The notes: generated by a model from the sequence alone, not told the origin. A stretch of 64,000 nt of DNA from Sclerotiophoma versabilis (GCA_012274445.1 JAAROD010000033.1:186001-250000); one strand, 5' to 3'. Counted from the first letter of the stretch, positions 21,216-32,212 are shown. Made by a program: numbers and translations.

Positions 21216-22955
21216 TCAGCCAACCTTCCGACCACCAGTCATCTTGCGGTTATCAGCATGCCTCTTTGCTTTGAGCGCCTCGCGTCTTCTCTTTTTCCAC
21301 GCGCGGTTGATGTCACCTCTGTTCTCCCAGAACCACTTCCTAAACTCGCTGTCTTCTTTCACATCCTTCTCTACCTCAGCACCATCACCGCCTTCCTCCT
21401 CCTCGGCAACATCAGCCAATTTGGCCGCGCTGTTCGCTTTAGTGTTGATATCCAGCTGCCTCCCCGCCTCGAGCCCCGCGTCGCTCATCTCCTCGTCGTC
21501 CTCTGCCTCGTCGTCTGCTTCCTGACTTCCCTTGCGCCAGTCGAAGCTAAATCGCCGCCCAATCGCCGCCGTGTCGGGCGTCGGCGCTGCGCTTCGGAGA
21601 CCGCGCCACTCGAGATCGCGCTGTGTGAACGGCGTTGCTGGCGCGCCTTCTGCGGCCTCTGTGGACTGGGCGGGAGGAGATGCAGCTTCGTTGTCGAAGA
21701 AGGAAAAGGACGTGTTGATTGGCGGGGGCTTTGTGGGTGTGGAGAGGGTTGGGGGCGCGCGTTTGAAGAGCGCTTCTAGGGGGTGGACTTCTTTTGTTTC
21801 TGTCACGGTGGGTGCTGATGTTGGGGCTGAGCTGGGTTTGCTGTGCACGGGGGAGGGTGTGAGTGAGGCTGCGTTAGAGGCTGCGTTAGAGGCTGCGTCT
21901 GCGCCTGCGTCTGCGCCTGTGTCTGAGTCCGAGTCTTCGCTGTCAGATTCTGACGAGGATTCGCCTTCAGACGAGCTCGAGACGACACTCGACTCTTCGT
22001 CCAACTCGGATTCAGACGATGGCTCCGGCGGCGGGGCTTTCTTCTTCTCTTTCTTCGTCGCCTTGGGAGCTTCTTTCTTCACAATCGGCCGTCCTTGCGA
22101 GTCTGTGGGCGGCGGCTCTTTCAACGACTGCCCATCCACAAGCTGCAGCACTCTGCTGTGGGCCGCCTTTTTTGTTTCAGGCTCCACAACGACGCCATCC
22201 TCGTCCACCCATCCTACGCCGTCGATGTAGTCGACTGGAGGCTTCTTCTCGGTCGAGACCTTGGCTGCTTTGAGGAAGGAGGGCGTCTTGGTGTTCTTCT
22301 CAAACTCGTGAACGATGACCTCTTTGGTCTTGGTCTTGCGCTCTTTCTTGTCCTTCTTGTCTTTCTTTTTCTCTTTGCGCGAATGCTCCGTGGCAGCGAC
22401 AGGTTCTAGCTTGGCTTTGAAGAGAAGCTCGGGTTCTTTTGTATACTTGGACGGCTTCGATTGGTGCTTGTCCTTCTTGTCCTTCTTGTCTTTGCTGCTC
22501 TTGCTCTTTGCTGAGGTGGGTTCGGTCCAGCCGCGCTTGACTTTGCGGTCAGCAGGGAGCTCCACGCCGTCGAAGACACCGGGCGATCTCTGCCTCTTCT
22601 CTGACTTTTCTTTCTTCTCCTTCTTGGAGCGCTTCGCGGGCTTGTTCTCGGCGTCGGCCTCTTCGCGCGCTTTGCGCTTCTCTGGCTTGGCCATTTCGAT
22701 GCGCACCTTGGAGCCCTTGAGCGTGGCGCCGTTGAGCTTCTTCTTGATCTTCTGCGCTTCTTGCTCTGGCAGCTCGACGTAGCCGAAGCCTCGCTCGGGA
22801 AACGTCTCGACGGTGTGGTAGGAGATGTTGCGCGCGAGCGGTAACACGGACGGCGCGAGGTAGACTTTCAGCAGCTCGGGCTTGAGCGGGGTGATGTGCA
22901 GTCTGACGGTCTTGGTGTCGTCCGCTTGTGTGGTGGGCGGCTGTGTCGCGGGCAT
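21216..22955 (-). CDS. Nucleolar RRM protein, NOP8/NOL8-like
   Basis: Single exon, 579 residues from the ATG at 22955; the frame extends upstream only through a GTG. Residues about 15-90 form an RRM-like fold (KTVRLHITPL, ERGFGYVELPEQEAQ, LKGSKVRIEMAKPE). Then follow Lys-rich nuclear or nucleolar signals (KRSKKEKKEKSEKR, KEKKKDKKDKKERK), an acidic Ser-rich block (SSSSEGESSSESDSEDSDSD), and a conserved end EFRKWFWENRGDINRAWKKR. RRM first, charged low-complexity middle and a basic C-terminal box resemble yeast Nop8 and human NOL8, which assist 60S ribosome biogenesis; the match is by architecture and therefore moderate. Shares a 402-bp divergent promoter with the Cys-rich membrane protein. Confidence 0.8.
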   Translation of the reverse strand: MPATQPPTTQADDTKTVRLHITPLKPELLKVYLAPSVLPLARNISYHTVETFPERGFGYVELPEQEAQKIKKKLNGATLKGSKVRIEMAKPEKRKAREEADAENKPAKRSKKEKKEKSEKRQRSPGVFDGVELPADRKVKRGWTEPTSAKSKSSKDKKDKKDKHQSKPSKYTKEPELLFKAKLEPVAATEHSRKEKKKDKKDKKERKTKTKEVIVHEFEKNTKTPSFLKAAKVSTEKKPPVDYIDGVGWVDEDGVVVEPETKKAAHSRVLQLVDGQSLKEPPPTDSQGRPIVKKEAPKATKKEKKKAPPPEPSSESELDEESSVVSSSSEGESSSESDSEDSDSDTGADAGADAASNAASNAASLTPSPVHSKPSSAPTSAPTVTETKEVHPLEALFKRAPPTLSTPTKPPPINTSFSFFDNEAASPPAQSTEAAEGAPATPFTQRDLEWRGLRSAAPTPDTAAIGRRFSFDWRKGSQEADDEAEDDEEMSDAGLEAGRQLDINTKANSAAKLADVAEEEEGGDGAEVEKDVKEDSEFRKWFWENRGDINRAWKKRRREALKAKRHADNRKMTGGRKVG

Positions 22956-23357
22956 CGAGTCGCCGTGGCCGGGTGAGTGCAGCGAAGCTCGAGGCTGTTG
23001 TTCTGCGCGCGCGAGGGAAGCTTGACCGCGGCGGTGGGGAGGAAAATGCACGCCTTAGCGCCTGCTGCTCGTCGATCAGGTCAAAGCGCCTCAGGCTCAA
23101 GCTCGAGCGCGCGGACTGGGATATCGAACGGCAAGCGAGGACGGGGATACTGGACTGCAAGCCGGGCCTGGTCAGCGCTCGAGGTTGGGGGAATCCGTCG
23201 CCGCTCCCGGGACGTTGCTGGTCCCAAGTGTTGCCGTGGTCTGGTAAGCAACGCGACGACTGTCACCGGAGACCGAGCGGACCCTTGTCAGCTGCATCCA
23301 ACAGCCACGGGCGTGTCCAGCAACCCACTGCGCGACTGCACGACTGCCACCGCAACC
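22956..23357. promoter_or_regulatory. Bidirectional promoter, RRM protein / Cys-rich protein
   Basis: 402 GC-rich bases between divergent starts at 22955 (minus) and 23358 (plus). No specific site assigned. Confidence 0.45.
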
Positions 23358-23882
23358 ATGGGGAGGCACTTTGTGGTCCTTCTGGCCTTGCTCTCCTTTC
23401 TCTCGCTGTCCCTCGCTGCCTGTATGTCCGAGCGTTCCCCGGCCACTCCCCCGCCCTCTGACAAGCACAGCACCGACGTCCTTCTGCAAATGCACCTGCT
23501 TCGGCAACAGCACCATCGTCGCCCTCGACGCGCCCTCGACCACCTCCAAGCCAAATCTCGAGTTGCGCCCGCGTGCGAGCAGGAAGTCTTGCAGTGACTG
23601 CAACCGCCAGTTCTGTCTGAGCTACAACTTCTGCAAGGGTGAGAAGGAGGACAAGGTCTTCACCACGTGTTTCCAGCGGGACTCGACCAAGGACCAAGTC
23701 GTGGTCCTGGCCTTCATAGCGGCGACAGTTGGACTGCTGGGATATGCAGGTGTGAGGCCGTGGGTGGATCAATGGAGAGAGGTACGCCAATCCGCTCTGC
23801 ATGTGCTAGGTGAACTGTAGGCTAACTTCATCGACAGCGCCGTCGAAGCTACATGCCCGTCTCAGGGCAAGGCAATCAATAG
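23358..23882 (+). CDS. Small Cys-rich single-pass membrane protein, unknown function
   Basis: Three exons: 23358-23421, 23471-23781, 23838-23882 (420 nt, 139 residues). A signal peptide (RHFVVLLALLSFLSLSLAA) precedes a luminal domain of about 80 residues with eight cysteines spaced CxCxC, CxxC, then three single Cys (FC, FC, TC), and an NST glycosylation site. One membrane helix follows (VVVLAFIAATVGLLGYAGV), then a short basic tail WRERRRSYMP. The splice after LAA falls inside a Ser codon, and the last 15 codons are a separate exon. Type I topology is inferred. The family is not one I can name; it is not CFEM (Cys spacing differs). Possibly an ER or surface protein. Confidence 0.78.
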
Positions 23883-24067
23883 AAGAACGCTGGTGGGACG
23901 ATGATCGATATGCATTTATAAACACGAATCACAGAGATACCCAGCGCCCGTCTACCTGTGCCGTCCAACTCCGCGATGCATACATGATGGTGAAACAGCA
24001 ATGTACAGGCTGAAGTCGCGTATAGTACACAGAGGTCCTTTGCCTCCTTCTGCTCCACAGGAGAGCC

Positions 24068-24982
24068 CTACTCTTTCTTGGACGATCCCCACATCCACCC
24101 CAGCCAGCCCTTGCTCGTCTGCTCAATCTTCTGCGTCGCCTGCGCGGCCTCCTGATCCAGCGGGCCGCCGACGACTGGCGCCGATGTGGAAGGCGACGTC
24201 GAGAGAGTGCTCGAGACCTTGTCCGACACCTTGTCCCGCGCCTCCTGCACCGCGGCAGTGACACTCGCAACACCAGCATTGACACCTGAACTCTGCCCCG
24301 CAGCCTCCGTCTTCTTGAACTCTGCCAGCGCAGCCTTCCTCTGCTCCTCCAGCAGCTTCTCCTCCTTCCAGTCACCATGCAGCCACCACAGCAGCTTGGA
24401 AGGTGCTTTCCTCTCCGCCTTCTTCTTCTCCATCGCCTCCTCTTCCTCTGCGATTCCTGCCACGAGCGCCGTCTGCGCAGGCGTTGCCGTCCCAGCCACA
24501 ACGGCAGATCGAGCGGCCTCGAGGATCTTGGCTTGTTCGCGCTCCTGGTCGGCGAAGTAGATTGCGCGTTTCCGGCGGTTGTAGACGATCATGTCGCCTA
24601 TCGAGAATACAGCAAGGACACCGACACAGCCTACAGAACCCATTAGCAACATGTTCAACTCCTTGTCGCAGCCCAATGCAGCAGCATTGAGAGTTTTGCA
24701 AGCAGCAAACATACCCGTAGCGAAGATCAGTCCATAGACCGTAAATCTGTGCGCCGCATCCGCAGCCATCCTCCCATACAAATATGCATAATCCCACTTT
24801 GTAACCTGTGCCATCTTCGCCCTGTTCGCCGCCTCCCTCAACCTCTTGACTTTCTGCTGCGGTGTCTCGTTCTTGGGTGCTGGGTCGGCGAATTGCAGCG
24901 TCGTCGCCCGTCCGCCCGGTCTTGTGTGCGCCCATACTCCCGTCGCCGTGAAGCGCGTGGCGTCTTTGACGTGCTTCGACAT
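24068..24982 (-). CDS. Cox14-like cytochrome oxidase assembly protein, long form
   Basis: Single exon, 304 residues from the ATG at 24982 (MSKHVKDATRFTATG); an upstream extension starts with TTG and was not used. Residues about 60-115 hold AHRFTVYGLIFATGMFAAC and a second hydrophobic segment LLMGSVGCVGVLAVFSIGD, followed by a basic helix NRRKRAIYFADQEREQAKIL. The first segment resembles yeast Cox14 (a small inner-membrane assembly factor coupling Cox1 synthesis to complex IV assembly), but Cox14 has one helix and about 70 residues, whereas this protein adds a long Ala/Glu/Lys-rich C-terminal region ending in GWLGWMWGSSKKE. Assignment is therefore tentative. Divergent from the DUF2458-like gene. 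Confidence 0.72.
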   Translation of the reverse strand: MSKHVKDATRFTATGVWAHTRPGGRATTLQFADPAPKNETPQQKVKRLREAANRAKMAQVTKWDYAYLYGRMAADAAHRFTVYGLIFATGMFAACKTLNAAALGCDKELNMLLMGSVGCVGVLAVFSIGDMIVYNRRKRAIYFADQEREQAKILEAARSAVVAGTATPAQTALVAGIAEEEEAMEKKKAERKAPSKLLWWLHGDWKEEKLLEEQRKAALAEFKKTEAAGQSSGVNAGVASVTAAVQEARDKVSDKVSSTLSTSPSTSAPVVGGPLDQEAAQATQKIEQTSKGWLGWMWGSSKKE

Positions 24983-25365
24983 GCTGGGTGTGTGTGGAGG
25001 ACAGGAGGGGTGGGCGTGGAGGGTGCGATGTGGAGATCGGATGATTTGACAAAAGTTGGGATCATCGAAAGGCGCCAAGACTTGGGATCTTGACATCGGC
25101 ATGCGGGTCATGGGGCTGCCGACTTCATCTTTCAATCACACATCTTATGATTGGATCCTTGTGTACTGCTGAGGTTTTGTTTCAATCTAGTTGAGGATGC
25201 ACGACAAAGCTTGAGGAAGGCGTGAAGGGTGCAGTGATCGTTTTTATTCTTTGCAAACACGCCTCTCTTCACTTTCGACTTCCTCCATCAACAAAGACAC
25301 AATGTCAAGTTGCCCACGACCGCACCCTGAACTGATCTCCTGAGTTTTCACCTCCAATCTTCGCA
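24983..25365. promoter_or_regulatory. Bidirectional promoter, Cox14-like / DUF2458-like
   Basis: 383 bases between divergent start codons at 24982 (minus) and 25366 (plus). No distinct element recognised. Confidence 0.45.
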
Positions 25366-26241
25366 ATGGCAGAAAACAGTGGGCTGCCAGCCAACATGGA
25401 TCTGGATGCCATCCTTCGAACACTGGCGAGCTTGCCAAAGCCGGAAGGCCTGCAGTCGGGCCTTGTCCCACAGCAACCATATGATCAGTCTTTGAGCTTC
25501 AAGACTGCTGAATCAGATTCCGCATATGGACAAGCCGCATCCCAGCATCATGTCACGGATCCCCGTCTCGCTGGACGATCAACACCATCGCAGTTTTCAC
25601 TGCCAAAACCTCAGGTTCGCTCCTCTGCACCCCTTATAGATCCTGCGACCATCATCGATTGGAAACAAGGTCTGCGGTGCGTTAGCAAGATCGCAGCGCA
25701 GAACCCTCAGTTTGCTGCTTCGCTGCGAAAATTGATCAAGGATCAAGAGGGCAACGTGAGGCAGTGGGAAGCTGGTCGAACGCGCCTCATCGAAGAGCAA
25801 GCCCTGAAGAAGGAGAACGAACAGACACATCGAGCTGCATTGTAGGTTTGGTACAATTCATGTAAACTCAAAGACTTGTGTTGATCTTTATAGGTCTTTG
25901 CCAGGTCTTCTAGAGGATACTCCGATACTCAGGGTATGACTGTTCGGCCTGACCAAACATCACGAGCTAATCAACACTAGACCCCAGAGCGTGAACAGGA
26001 AGAGCTCAACCTGTATGATGCGAAGGTCTACCGAGCCAGCAAAGCAATGGTCGAATCGCAGACATCATCGTTGAAGGTTCTTGGCATTCCATTCTTCGGT
26101 GTACGGCCACATCTTCTGGCGAGTGAAGGTGAAGAGATCCCCAAGGGTGCTGACGGAAATCCGACGAAGATTACTCAAAGCCAGATCTTGGAGCTTCAAC
26201 GAAAGATGTTGACTCATCTACTGGATTTGTACGGAGACTGA
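25366..26241 (+). CDS. Coiled-coil protein of the fungal DUF2458 type
   Basis: Three exons: 25366-25841, 25894-25933, 25981-26241 (777 nt, 258 residues). The middle exon is only 40 nt. The N-terminus MDLDAILRTLASLPKP and the block IDPATIIDWKQGLRCVSKIA are typical of an uncharacterised fungal family I recall as DUF2458; a charged helix (about 125-160, QEGNVRQWEAGRTRLIEEQ) and a C-terminal region KVLGIPFFGVRPHLL with ILELQRKMLTHLLDLYGD complete it. No catalytic motif, signal peptide or membrane segment, so a soluble adaptor role is possible but unproven. All three exon phases agree. Confidence 0.8.
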
Positions 26242-26885
26242 GCATACTGTAAGATCGCATAGTGGTGAAAGAAGATCGAAGGTTGGGACGGAATGTACGT
26301 CTCTTGTCTGCGTATACGAGATGCGTGCGCTCGAGGGTATCGCCTTCCCCAGATCTGGTCCTATCGGCATGATCGGCTTTGTATTCTGCCATGTTGGGTT
26401 TATCCCTCGCCTACCGGCTGGTGCTGGAAATTCGCACACCTTGCCATGTGCAGGCCCTTTCAACCCGGCCACAGTTGAGATTGCAGGCACAACATGCACG
26501 ACACCGTTGATGAAATGGACCACTTGGTTTCATGCGATATGCAGTTCGTCGCACTGGGCACGCGATGGTAATCGCTGGTTGCCAATAGAAGCATATTGGC
26601 AAACGCACAGAAACAGGCCACAGCGACGCGGGTGTTTGCGTCACCGGCACACAGCAATACAAACGGAGGTTCACCGTCACACCAATTGCCTCTCTTGCTA
26701 TTGGCACTCGTTTCATCAATCTCATAGATTTTTCATCTCGCCTTCACTTCGTGCCGCACTGCCAAGAAGCGTGCAATCCGCACTCACCTACACTTGCTCC
26801 TCCCCCAACTGCTTCCCTCTTTCAACTCCACAGCGCTCCCTCTGCAGCACCACACTCTTTGCACGCTTTCACCGCATTCGTCAAC
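26242..26885. other. Intergenic spacer and promoter of the GPI protein
   Basis: 644 bases. Open frames on both strands around 26218-26926 have no family resemblance and overlap the next promoter. Positions 26700-26880 are pyrimidine-rich, as expected just before a fungal start codon. Confidence 0.4.
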
Positions 26886-27888
26886 ATGAAATCTATTCGC
26901 ACTCTCGCTTTTACAGTCGCTGGTAGGTATTTCCAAAACTCTCACACTTTCCCTGCCTGTATTCCCCCGCACTTAACAAGACGCGAGGCAAGGTGTAGGG
27001 TCAAAGCATGTGCTTGAGCTGACACGCAGGAGTTGTTGCTGTTACTGAAGCCATGAACAACGACAATCCTCGAGATGGAATCATCGAGATGTTACCTAGG
27101 GCAGACATCGATAGCACCTGCGCCGAGCTTCCAAAGCTTTGCACCGGTTCGGCCATGATGTACGGTCACGCTATGACTGTCACCTACCTTTGCCCTGAGA
27201 CTACGACGACCCAAGCGCCTTCCACAGTGCATGTCACCATCACGAAGACCACTACGGTGACGCCGCCTGAGAGCAAGCCGACTGATAGCTCTGCTGGCAC
27301 TCCTAGTGTGTATGTAGCAGCTCGTTGAATGTTTTCGTCATGTGTTGACAATGTAGGGTCGCTCCTGCTCCCACTGTGACCGAGGCGCCCGACGTCACGA
27401 CCACGATCCACTCAACGTTGACTGAGTACAAGACCATCACTCTTGTTCGTAGCTCAGGTGCTCCACTCGATTCAATTACACCTCCTGTTGCTGCTTCCAT
27501 TACCGACTACATCTCAGCGACCATCCCGACCGAGCTAGTCCCGCTTCCCACTGAGAGTGAGGAGCCTGTGTACACCATTCAGACCTCCACAACCCCAGCT
27601 GTGACGTCCACTTTCGGCTATGCCTTCCCAACCATGTCACCGCCTGTCGTAAACAGTACCACTACCGGGATATTCTACTCTGCGCCAGTCACCAATTCCT
27701 CGCTTGTTCAGCCTACACCTTTCTTCCCTAACACGACTTCCACTCATGCACACTATACTCTTCCCACCTTGAACGTCGCGAATAGGGCCGCTGAGGGCGA
27801 GGGGGCTGCTTTAGGCGCTGCTGGAAAACTCAGTACATCTCTCGCTGCCTTTGTCTTCAGCATCGTGGCAGTGGCTTTGGCTGCTTGA
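26886..27888 (+). CDS. GPI-anchored Thr/Ser-rich cell-surface protein
   Basis: Three exons: 26886-26922, 27030-27309, 27357-27888 (849 nt, 282 residues). The N-terminal signal peptide (MKSIRTLAFTVAGVVAVTEA) is completed by the first splice. A short region with three Cys (DSTCAELPKLC, LCPE) follows, then a long Thr/Ser/Pro-rich stretch (ETTTTQAPSTVHVTITKTTT) with NST and NSS glycosylation sites that should be heavily O-mannosylated. The C-terminus has a small-residue cleavage region (EGEGAALGAAGKLS) and a hydrophobic tail (LAAFVFSIVAVALAA) ending at the stop, the pattern of a GPI-attachment signal. It therefore probably sits in the plasma membrane or is linked to wall glucan. No enzyme domain is visible; adhesin or wall-structural role is inference. 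Confidence 0.85.
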
Positions 27889-28530
27889 AGATTTTCGTTG
27901 TGCACATATACGAATGCACATACGATACGTAGTTGCTCTCACAACCAAGCACTTCTGGGTGTCATCTGGAGGGCTGAGATACGATGGAATATAGGACATA
28001 TTCCTTACGGAGGGGCTTACTATCTGGAATGTACGAGATCATTACAATGGCACATGATGTTCATCCATCTTTTACAAGCAAGCACCTAGCTAGGTAGGCG
28101 CACTCGAAACGATCATAGTTTCGCGAACACATATCTGCATGCACAACTATTCACCAACGTTATGGTATTTTGCATGAGTCCTGCTGATGAATGGACATTG
28201 AAATATCCTTGCGCATCCCATTTATATCCGGGAAAAAATCCAATCCCTCTTTATGCCGGGTTCCCGCAGTTGCATAGTGCTAAAGTGTGTCTCGGTCAAA
28301 GAAGCAAAGTTAGCGAGCCGAGTTAGCGTCAAACCACAATCTCACTTCATCACTGCAGTACTTTGGTAAGTCAGGTTTGAGTTGAAGTGTTCATCAATCA
28401 TTGAAGTATCAAAGTATGTCTCTATGAAGCCAAAGCTTTTGTACAAGAAGTGAAGCAAACGAAACCGCTCCGAAAAACAAATACAATGGGTATAAACAAT
28501 CGAAAAAAAAAAGCAACAAAGCATGAACAA
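27889..28530. other. Convergent 3' spacer
   Basis: 642 bases between convergent genes; contains terminators of both and a short A-run near 28503-28512. No gene recognised. Confidence 0.4.
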
Positions 28531-29886
28531 TCAAGCATGAGCATTCAGATACCTGCAGATGTCCCTGCAAGAATCCTCCAAGGTCTTTTGTGGCGTCCAC
28601 CCGAGCATCTGCTCAGCCTTGTCGGGATCCGCAATGCACACACCCACATCACCTTCCCTCCTCCCCGAGGTCTTGGTCTTGATCGCCTTGCCGGACACAG
28701 CCTGCATCGTCTCAACGACTTCCTTCACCGAGCTACCGTTCCCAGTACCCAGGTTGATAGTGTGGAAGCCAGCCGCCGACTTTGCGCTCGTACCAGTGGC
28801 AATGGCAGCAACATGCCCCCTTGCCAGGTCACTGACGTGGATGAAATCCCGGATGGCAGTGCCGTCGTCAGTGTCCCAGTCGGAGCCGAAGACGCTGAGC
28901 TCATCCATCTTGCCCTCCATGACGCGGATTACGATCGGCATCAGGTTGTTGGGCGTGCCGCGTGGGTCCTCGCCTAGCACGCCCGAGCTATCGCAGCCGA
29001 TGGGGTTGAAGTAGCGCAGGGCGTAGATTTTCCATTCTGGATCGCTGGCCGCCACGTCCGCGAGGATGGCTTCGCTCATCCACTTTGTACGGCCGTAGGG
29101 GTTTGTCAGCCCTGTGCAGCCGCTCAGTGTGGTGTGGGTGCTGCCGGATTCATCGGTCCATTGGGTGGTTGTGTGGCTGGTGAGTTCTTCACGTAGGCGG
29201 CCGCCACGGTTGGCAAGCTCGCCGTACACGGTGGCTGAGGAGGAGAAGACGAGTGTCTTGATGGAGAAGGTGTCGAGCAGGTCGCAGAAGTCAATCAGGC
29301 CCGCCACGTTGTTGGAGTAATACTTGAGCGGCTGGTGGATGGACTCCTCAACGGCCTTGTAGGCGGCGAAGTGGATCACTGACGTAATGGTAGACTTGAG
29401 TGTGTGGAGGCTGTCGTAGCGCTCGAGGATGGACTTCATGGTGGACTTCTTACGGTAGTCGGCTTCGTAGAAGTCGAGGTGGGGTACCTTGGAGCGGCCC
29501 TTGTAGTGACCATCAACCAGCAGCTGAATGCGTTCGAGAACAGCCCTGTAGGAGTTGCTCAGGTTGTCGACGATGACAACGTTTCGGCCAGCCTTGAGAA
29601 GCTCCCATGCTGTGTGGGAACCGATGTAGCCAAGGCCACCAACCACGAGGACATATTCATCCTCAGCGACAGAATCATCGATGGCTAGTAATGTCTGAGA
29701 CTGTGAAAGCTCTGTGCAGGGTGTAGAGACATTGCTGAAGTATGACTCGGTGTTCTCTGAAGTGCATGAACCAGGTGTGGATGCACCACTGGCAACGCTG
29801 AAGGGTGAAAGAGGTGTCGAAGGGGATGAAGGTGTGGAGTGCTCGTAGCTCCAGTAGCGAGCCTCTTGGTTGAATGTAGCAGCCAT
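28531..29886 (-). CDS. UDP-glucose 4-epimerase
   Basis: Single exon, 451 residues from the ATG at 29886; a 64-codon upstream extension lacks an ATG supporting it and reads as leader. After a Ser/Thr-rich N-terminal extension of about 75 residues, the short-chain dehydrogenase core begins with the NAD-binding motif VVGGLGYIGSH (81-91) and VVIVDNLSNS. Catalytic residues are visible: SSSATVYG (216-222) and YGRTK (Y264, K268). RYFNPIGC, DFIHVSDLARGHVAA and the end DPDKAEQMLGWTPQKTLEDSCRD are classic for GalE. It interconverts UDP-glucose and UDP-galactose in the cytosol (Leloir pathway, galactose-containing wall polymers). No mutarotase domain is fused, unlike yeast Gal10. The N-terminal extension is common in moulds and may be regulatory. 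Confidence 0.95.
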   Translation of the reverse strand: MAATFNQEARYWSYEHSTPSSPSTPLSPFSVASGASTPGSCTSENTESYFSNVSTPCTELSQSQTLLAIDDSVAEDEYVLVVGGLGYIGSHTAWELLKAGRNVVIVDNLSNSYRAVLERIQLLVDGHYKGRSKVPHLDFYEADYRKKSTMKSILERYDSLHTLKSTITSVIHFAAYKAVEESIHQPLKYYSNNVAGLIDFCDLLDTFSIKTLVFSSSATVYGELANRGGRLREELTSHTTTQWTDESGSTHTTLSGCTGLTNPYGRTKWMSEAILADVAASDPEWKIYALRYFNPIGCDSSGVLGEDPRGTPNNLMPIVIRVMEGKMDELSVFGSDWDTDDGTAIRDFIHVSDLARGHVAAIATGTSAKSAAGFHTINLGTGNGSSVKEVVETMQAVSGKAIKTKTSGRREGDVGVCIADPDKAEQMLGWTPQKTLEDSCRDICRYLNAHA

Positions 29887-32212
29887 AGTGAATGAGCTGC
29901 AGAACTTGATATTGAGAAGTGAATGAAGATGCCGAAGCGAGAGTGATCCCTTGTAGATGCTTGATGAGAGCTGGATGCAATGTTTTAATTTTGACAGCTC
30001 AACACTGCATCTTATAAACTTCAAGAGTCTACATGATGGTCTATTGTGGTGGTCTTTTTTCCCCAGACTTCTCAACACATTTTGCGCCTCAAGAGCTACG
30101 AACGTCTCGCCATCTGTGCCGTGCTGACACCAAACGCCTCCTATTCAGTATTTGACATGATTCTGTGCAGTAGAATACTACAAAGTCAAGTTTGAGCGCT
30201 CTGGAACACTGCCAGTGTTCAGCTCAGCTAGCCTGCATGAACTACCATGCAGCCACAAGTTGAGGCTTCTCGTAGCAAAGCTGTGGTTGAAGTGATCCAG
30301 ACAGAACTAGGGCACGTTAGTCGCCTTGATTACTGTCAACACCCTTCACTACGTTCTAGTGACGCTCCCGCCATGTGCCAGCACTTAGCGTGACTCGTCT
30401 GGAAGTCGACGGGTAGTAGTGCCCGTGACTGTTTTGGAGCAACTTCGCCAGCCTAAGTGGAAAATTTGGCTGGAGGTACTTGGTCACCGAAAGAGACAAG
30501 AATTGGTCGTCGGAGTTACTCAATTGGGACAAGGATTGCTCGAATAAATACTGTCCAGTAGATTGGCCCTGTGCGTCCGGGAGGTCTTGCGTAAGGGTCC
30601 CACAGTAACTCTGGTCAGAGATGCCCGCTTAATTGGACAAGCAATCGAGGGACCTGATCCTCGTTCGTGCCGATTGGCTTACAGAGAAGTCAAATCCTTC
30701 TCTTGGCAAAGTACCTGAAGTAGGAACTTGGCACGACGGCTTCGACGTCTTAGTGTAAGCAAGGTTAGGCGAGATGCCCCAAGAAGCTGTGCAGTGCTTA
30801 CGACAATGCTTTGTCAAAGCCTGTTCACTCTCAATGTTGCATCTCTCAGGGCTTATGCTATTGCTGTGATACAGAACTAAACAAGGCGCGCTGGAAACAT
30901 GGACATGAGGCATGATTGATCTATGCAAAGGAAACCACAAAACTACCGTATACTTGCAGAGATGTTCTCTTGGGTTATATTATCTAGCTAAGTTCGGACA
31001 AAGCAGCGCTGGTTTTGGTGTTAAACGCTTTTGGACGGAATGTTGGTCCGCACAGGACTAGAACCTGAATAACGCCAACAGGGATGTTCCTGTTGGAGTT
31101 TAGTCGGGCCCAGATTGACGGGCTACATCAACGCGTTAGTGTGGAGCAAGTAACCTCAACCTGTAGTGAACAACGGTGATTTTAATACTTGCGTAATCGA
31201 TGCGATCTGCAATGAGGCCATGACCGTTCAGCAACAATACGTTGCTGTGAGTGCCGGTGTGCTATAACCATTGTTGTTCGCATGGGTGCTTATTGCGACA
31301 CAAAGGCGATGCAAATCAACGGATGGTGGTGTGATGGAAGAATCGACGTTGGATTGAGGTTACGTAGTCAAGGCTGAGACTTGTCACGCCCGACACGCCA
31401 TTGGCTGTCACGTTTGAACGCTACTCCATCTAGTACGAACTATAGTTTGCTCTGAGGAACGTCCCCCTCAAGGCGGCGATGCACGCGCGATCGATCCGAC
31501 CGTCCGGAGCTCCGATCGCGTACGGTTCCTGGGGAAATTCTACTCCCCGAAGTACTGCTTATGAATTCCCCGAGCATCGAGCTTGGCGTTGGGAATATTC
31601 CAGGCGCTATGTCGGCTCAGCCTTAATTTGCAACTCCGCGTACTCGTCATTGGCAACGGTCCTTGCTCAAATATTCTGTGATCTTTGCCATAATGGGAAT
31701 GGATTCCTCGCAGTGAGTGGCTGTATCAAACCATTCAATGGTTGCCTAATGCTTCTCTTCGAACACCTGTGGCCAACTTGTACCATAGCGGCTAAGTCTG
31801 CGGCTCGAGCAATGCAAGTGGGTACCTGTACCTTTGCCACGCAGGAAAATAACTGGGTATCACTATGTCGCCGACTGTCCAGTAAGACTCAATCTAGACT
31901 TCCATTCTCAGTACTCCCTAACACAGGTTAGATGCAAGAATGTCGATCCTGAAGGGCACTGCCACGAGGTGGGATGGCTTCTGGAATTTGCAACGGTTGA
32001 AGCAGGCCCATCTGGACATTTTCAGTTACGGTGTCCTGTTCAGTTCATAATGCAAGTGAAAGACTGCTTCCCAGACAGATCTTGCAAGCCATCCATTCGT
32101 TCGATCACTCTCGCCCTGCACACTCATTTAGCAGGACAGTTCGCAAGATCATCCGGTTCATCTTGCTGCTCCTGGTTTCTTCTTGCGCATCAGCTCCTTT
32201 TACATCACAATT
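29887..32212. other. Long divergent intergenic region, epimerase / GT2
   Basis: 2.3 kb between divergent starts at 29886 (minus) and 32213 (plus). It must hold both promoters and perhaps a long GT2 leader (32100-32212 is pyrimidine-rich). Open frames at 30629-30940 (minus) and 31479-31931 (plus) have no family match and were not accepted. A short perfect inverted repeat lies at 31075-31096. Confidence 0.45.
31075..31096. repeat. Perfect 8-bp inverted repeat with 6-nt loop
   Basis: CCAACAGG, six bases, then CCTGTTGG. It could be a dimeric regulator site or a hairpin in the epimerase/GT2 intergenic region; its role is unknown. Confidence 0.6.

Noticed and set aside
22549..23160. 203-codon Arg/Ala-rich minus frame
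   Set aside because: It is a frame shadow of the nucleolar RRM gene and its promoter in GC-rich sequence.
26218..26926. Overlapping open frames on both strands
   Set aside because: Neither has a family match, the minus frame starts with GTG, and the plus frame runs through the promoter and first exon of the GPI protein gene.
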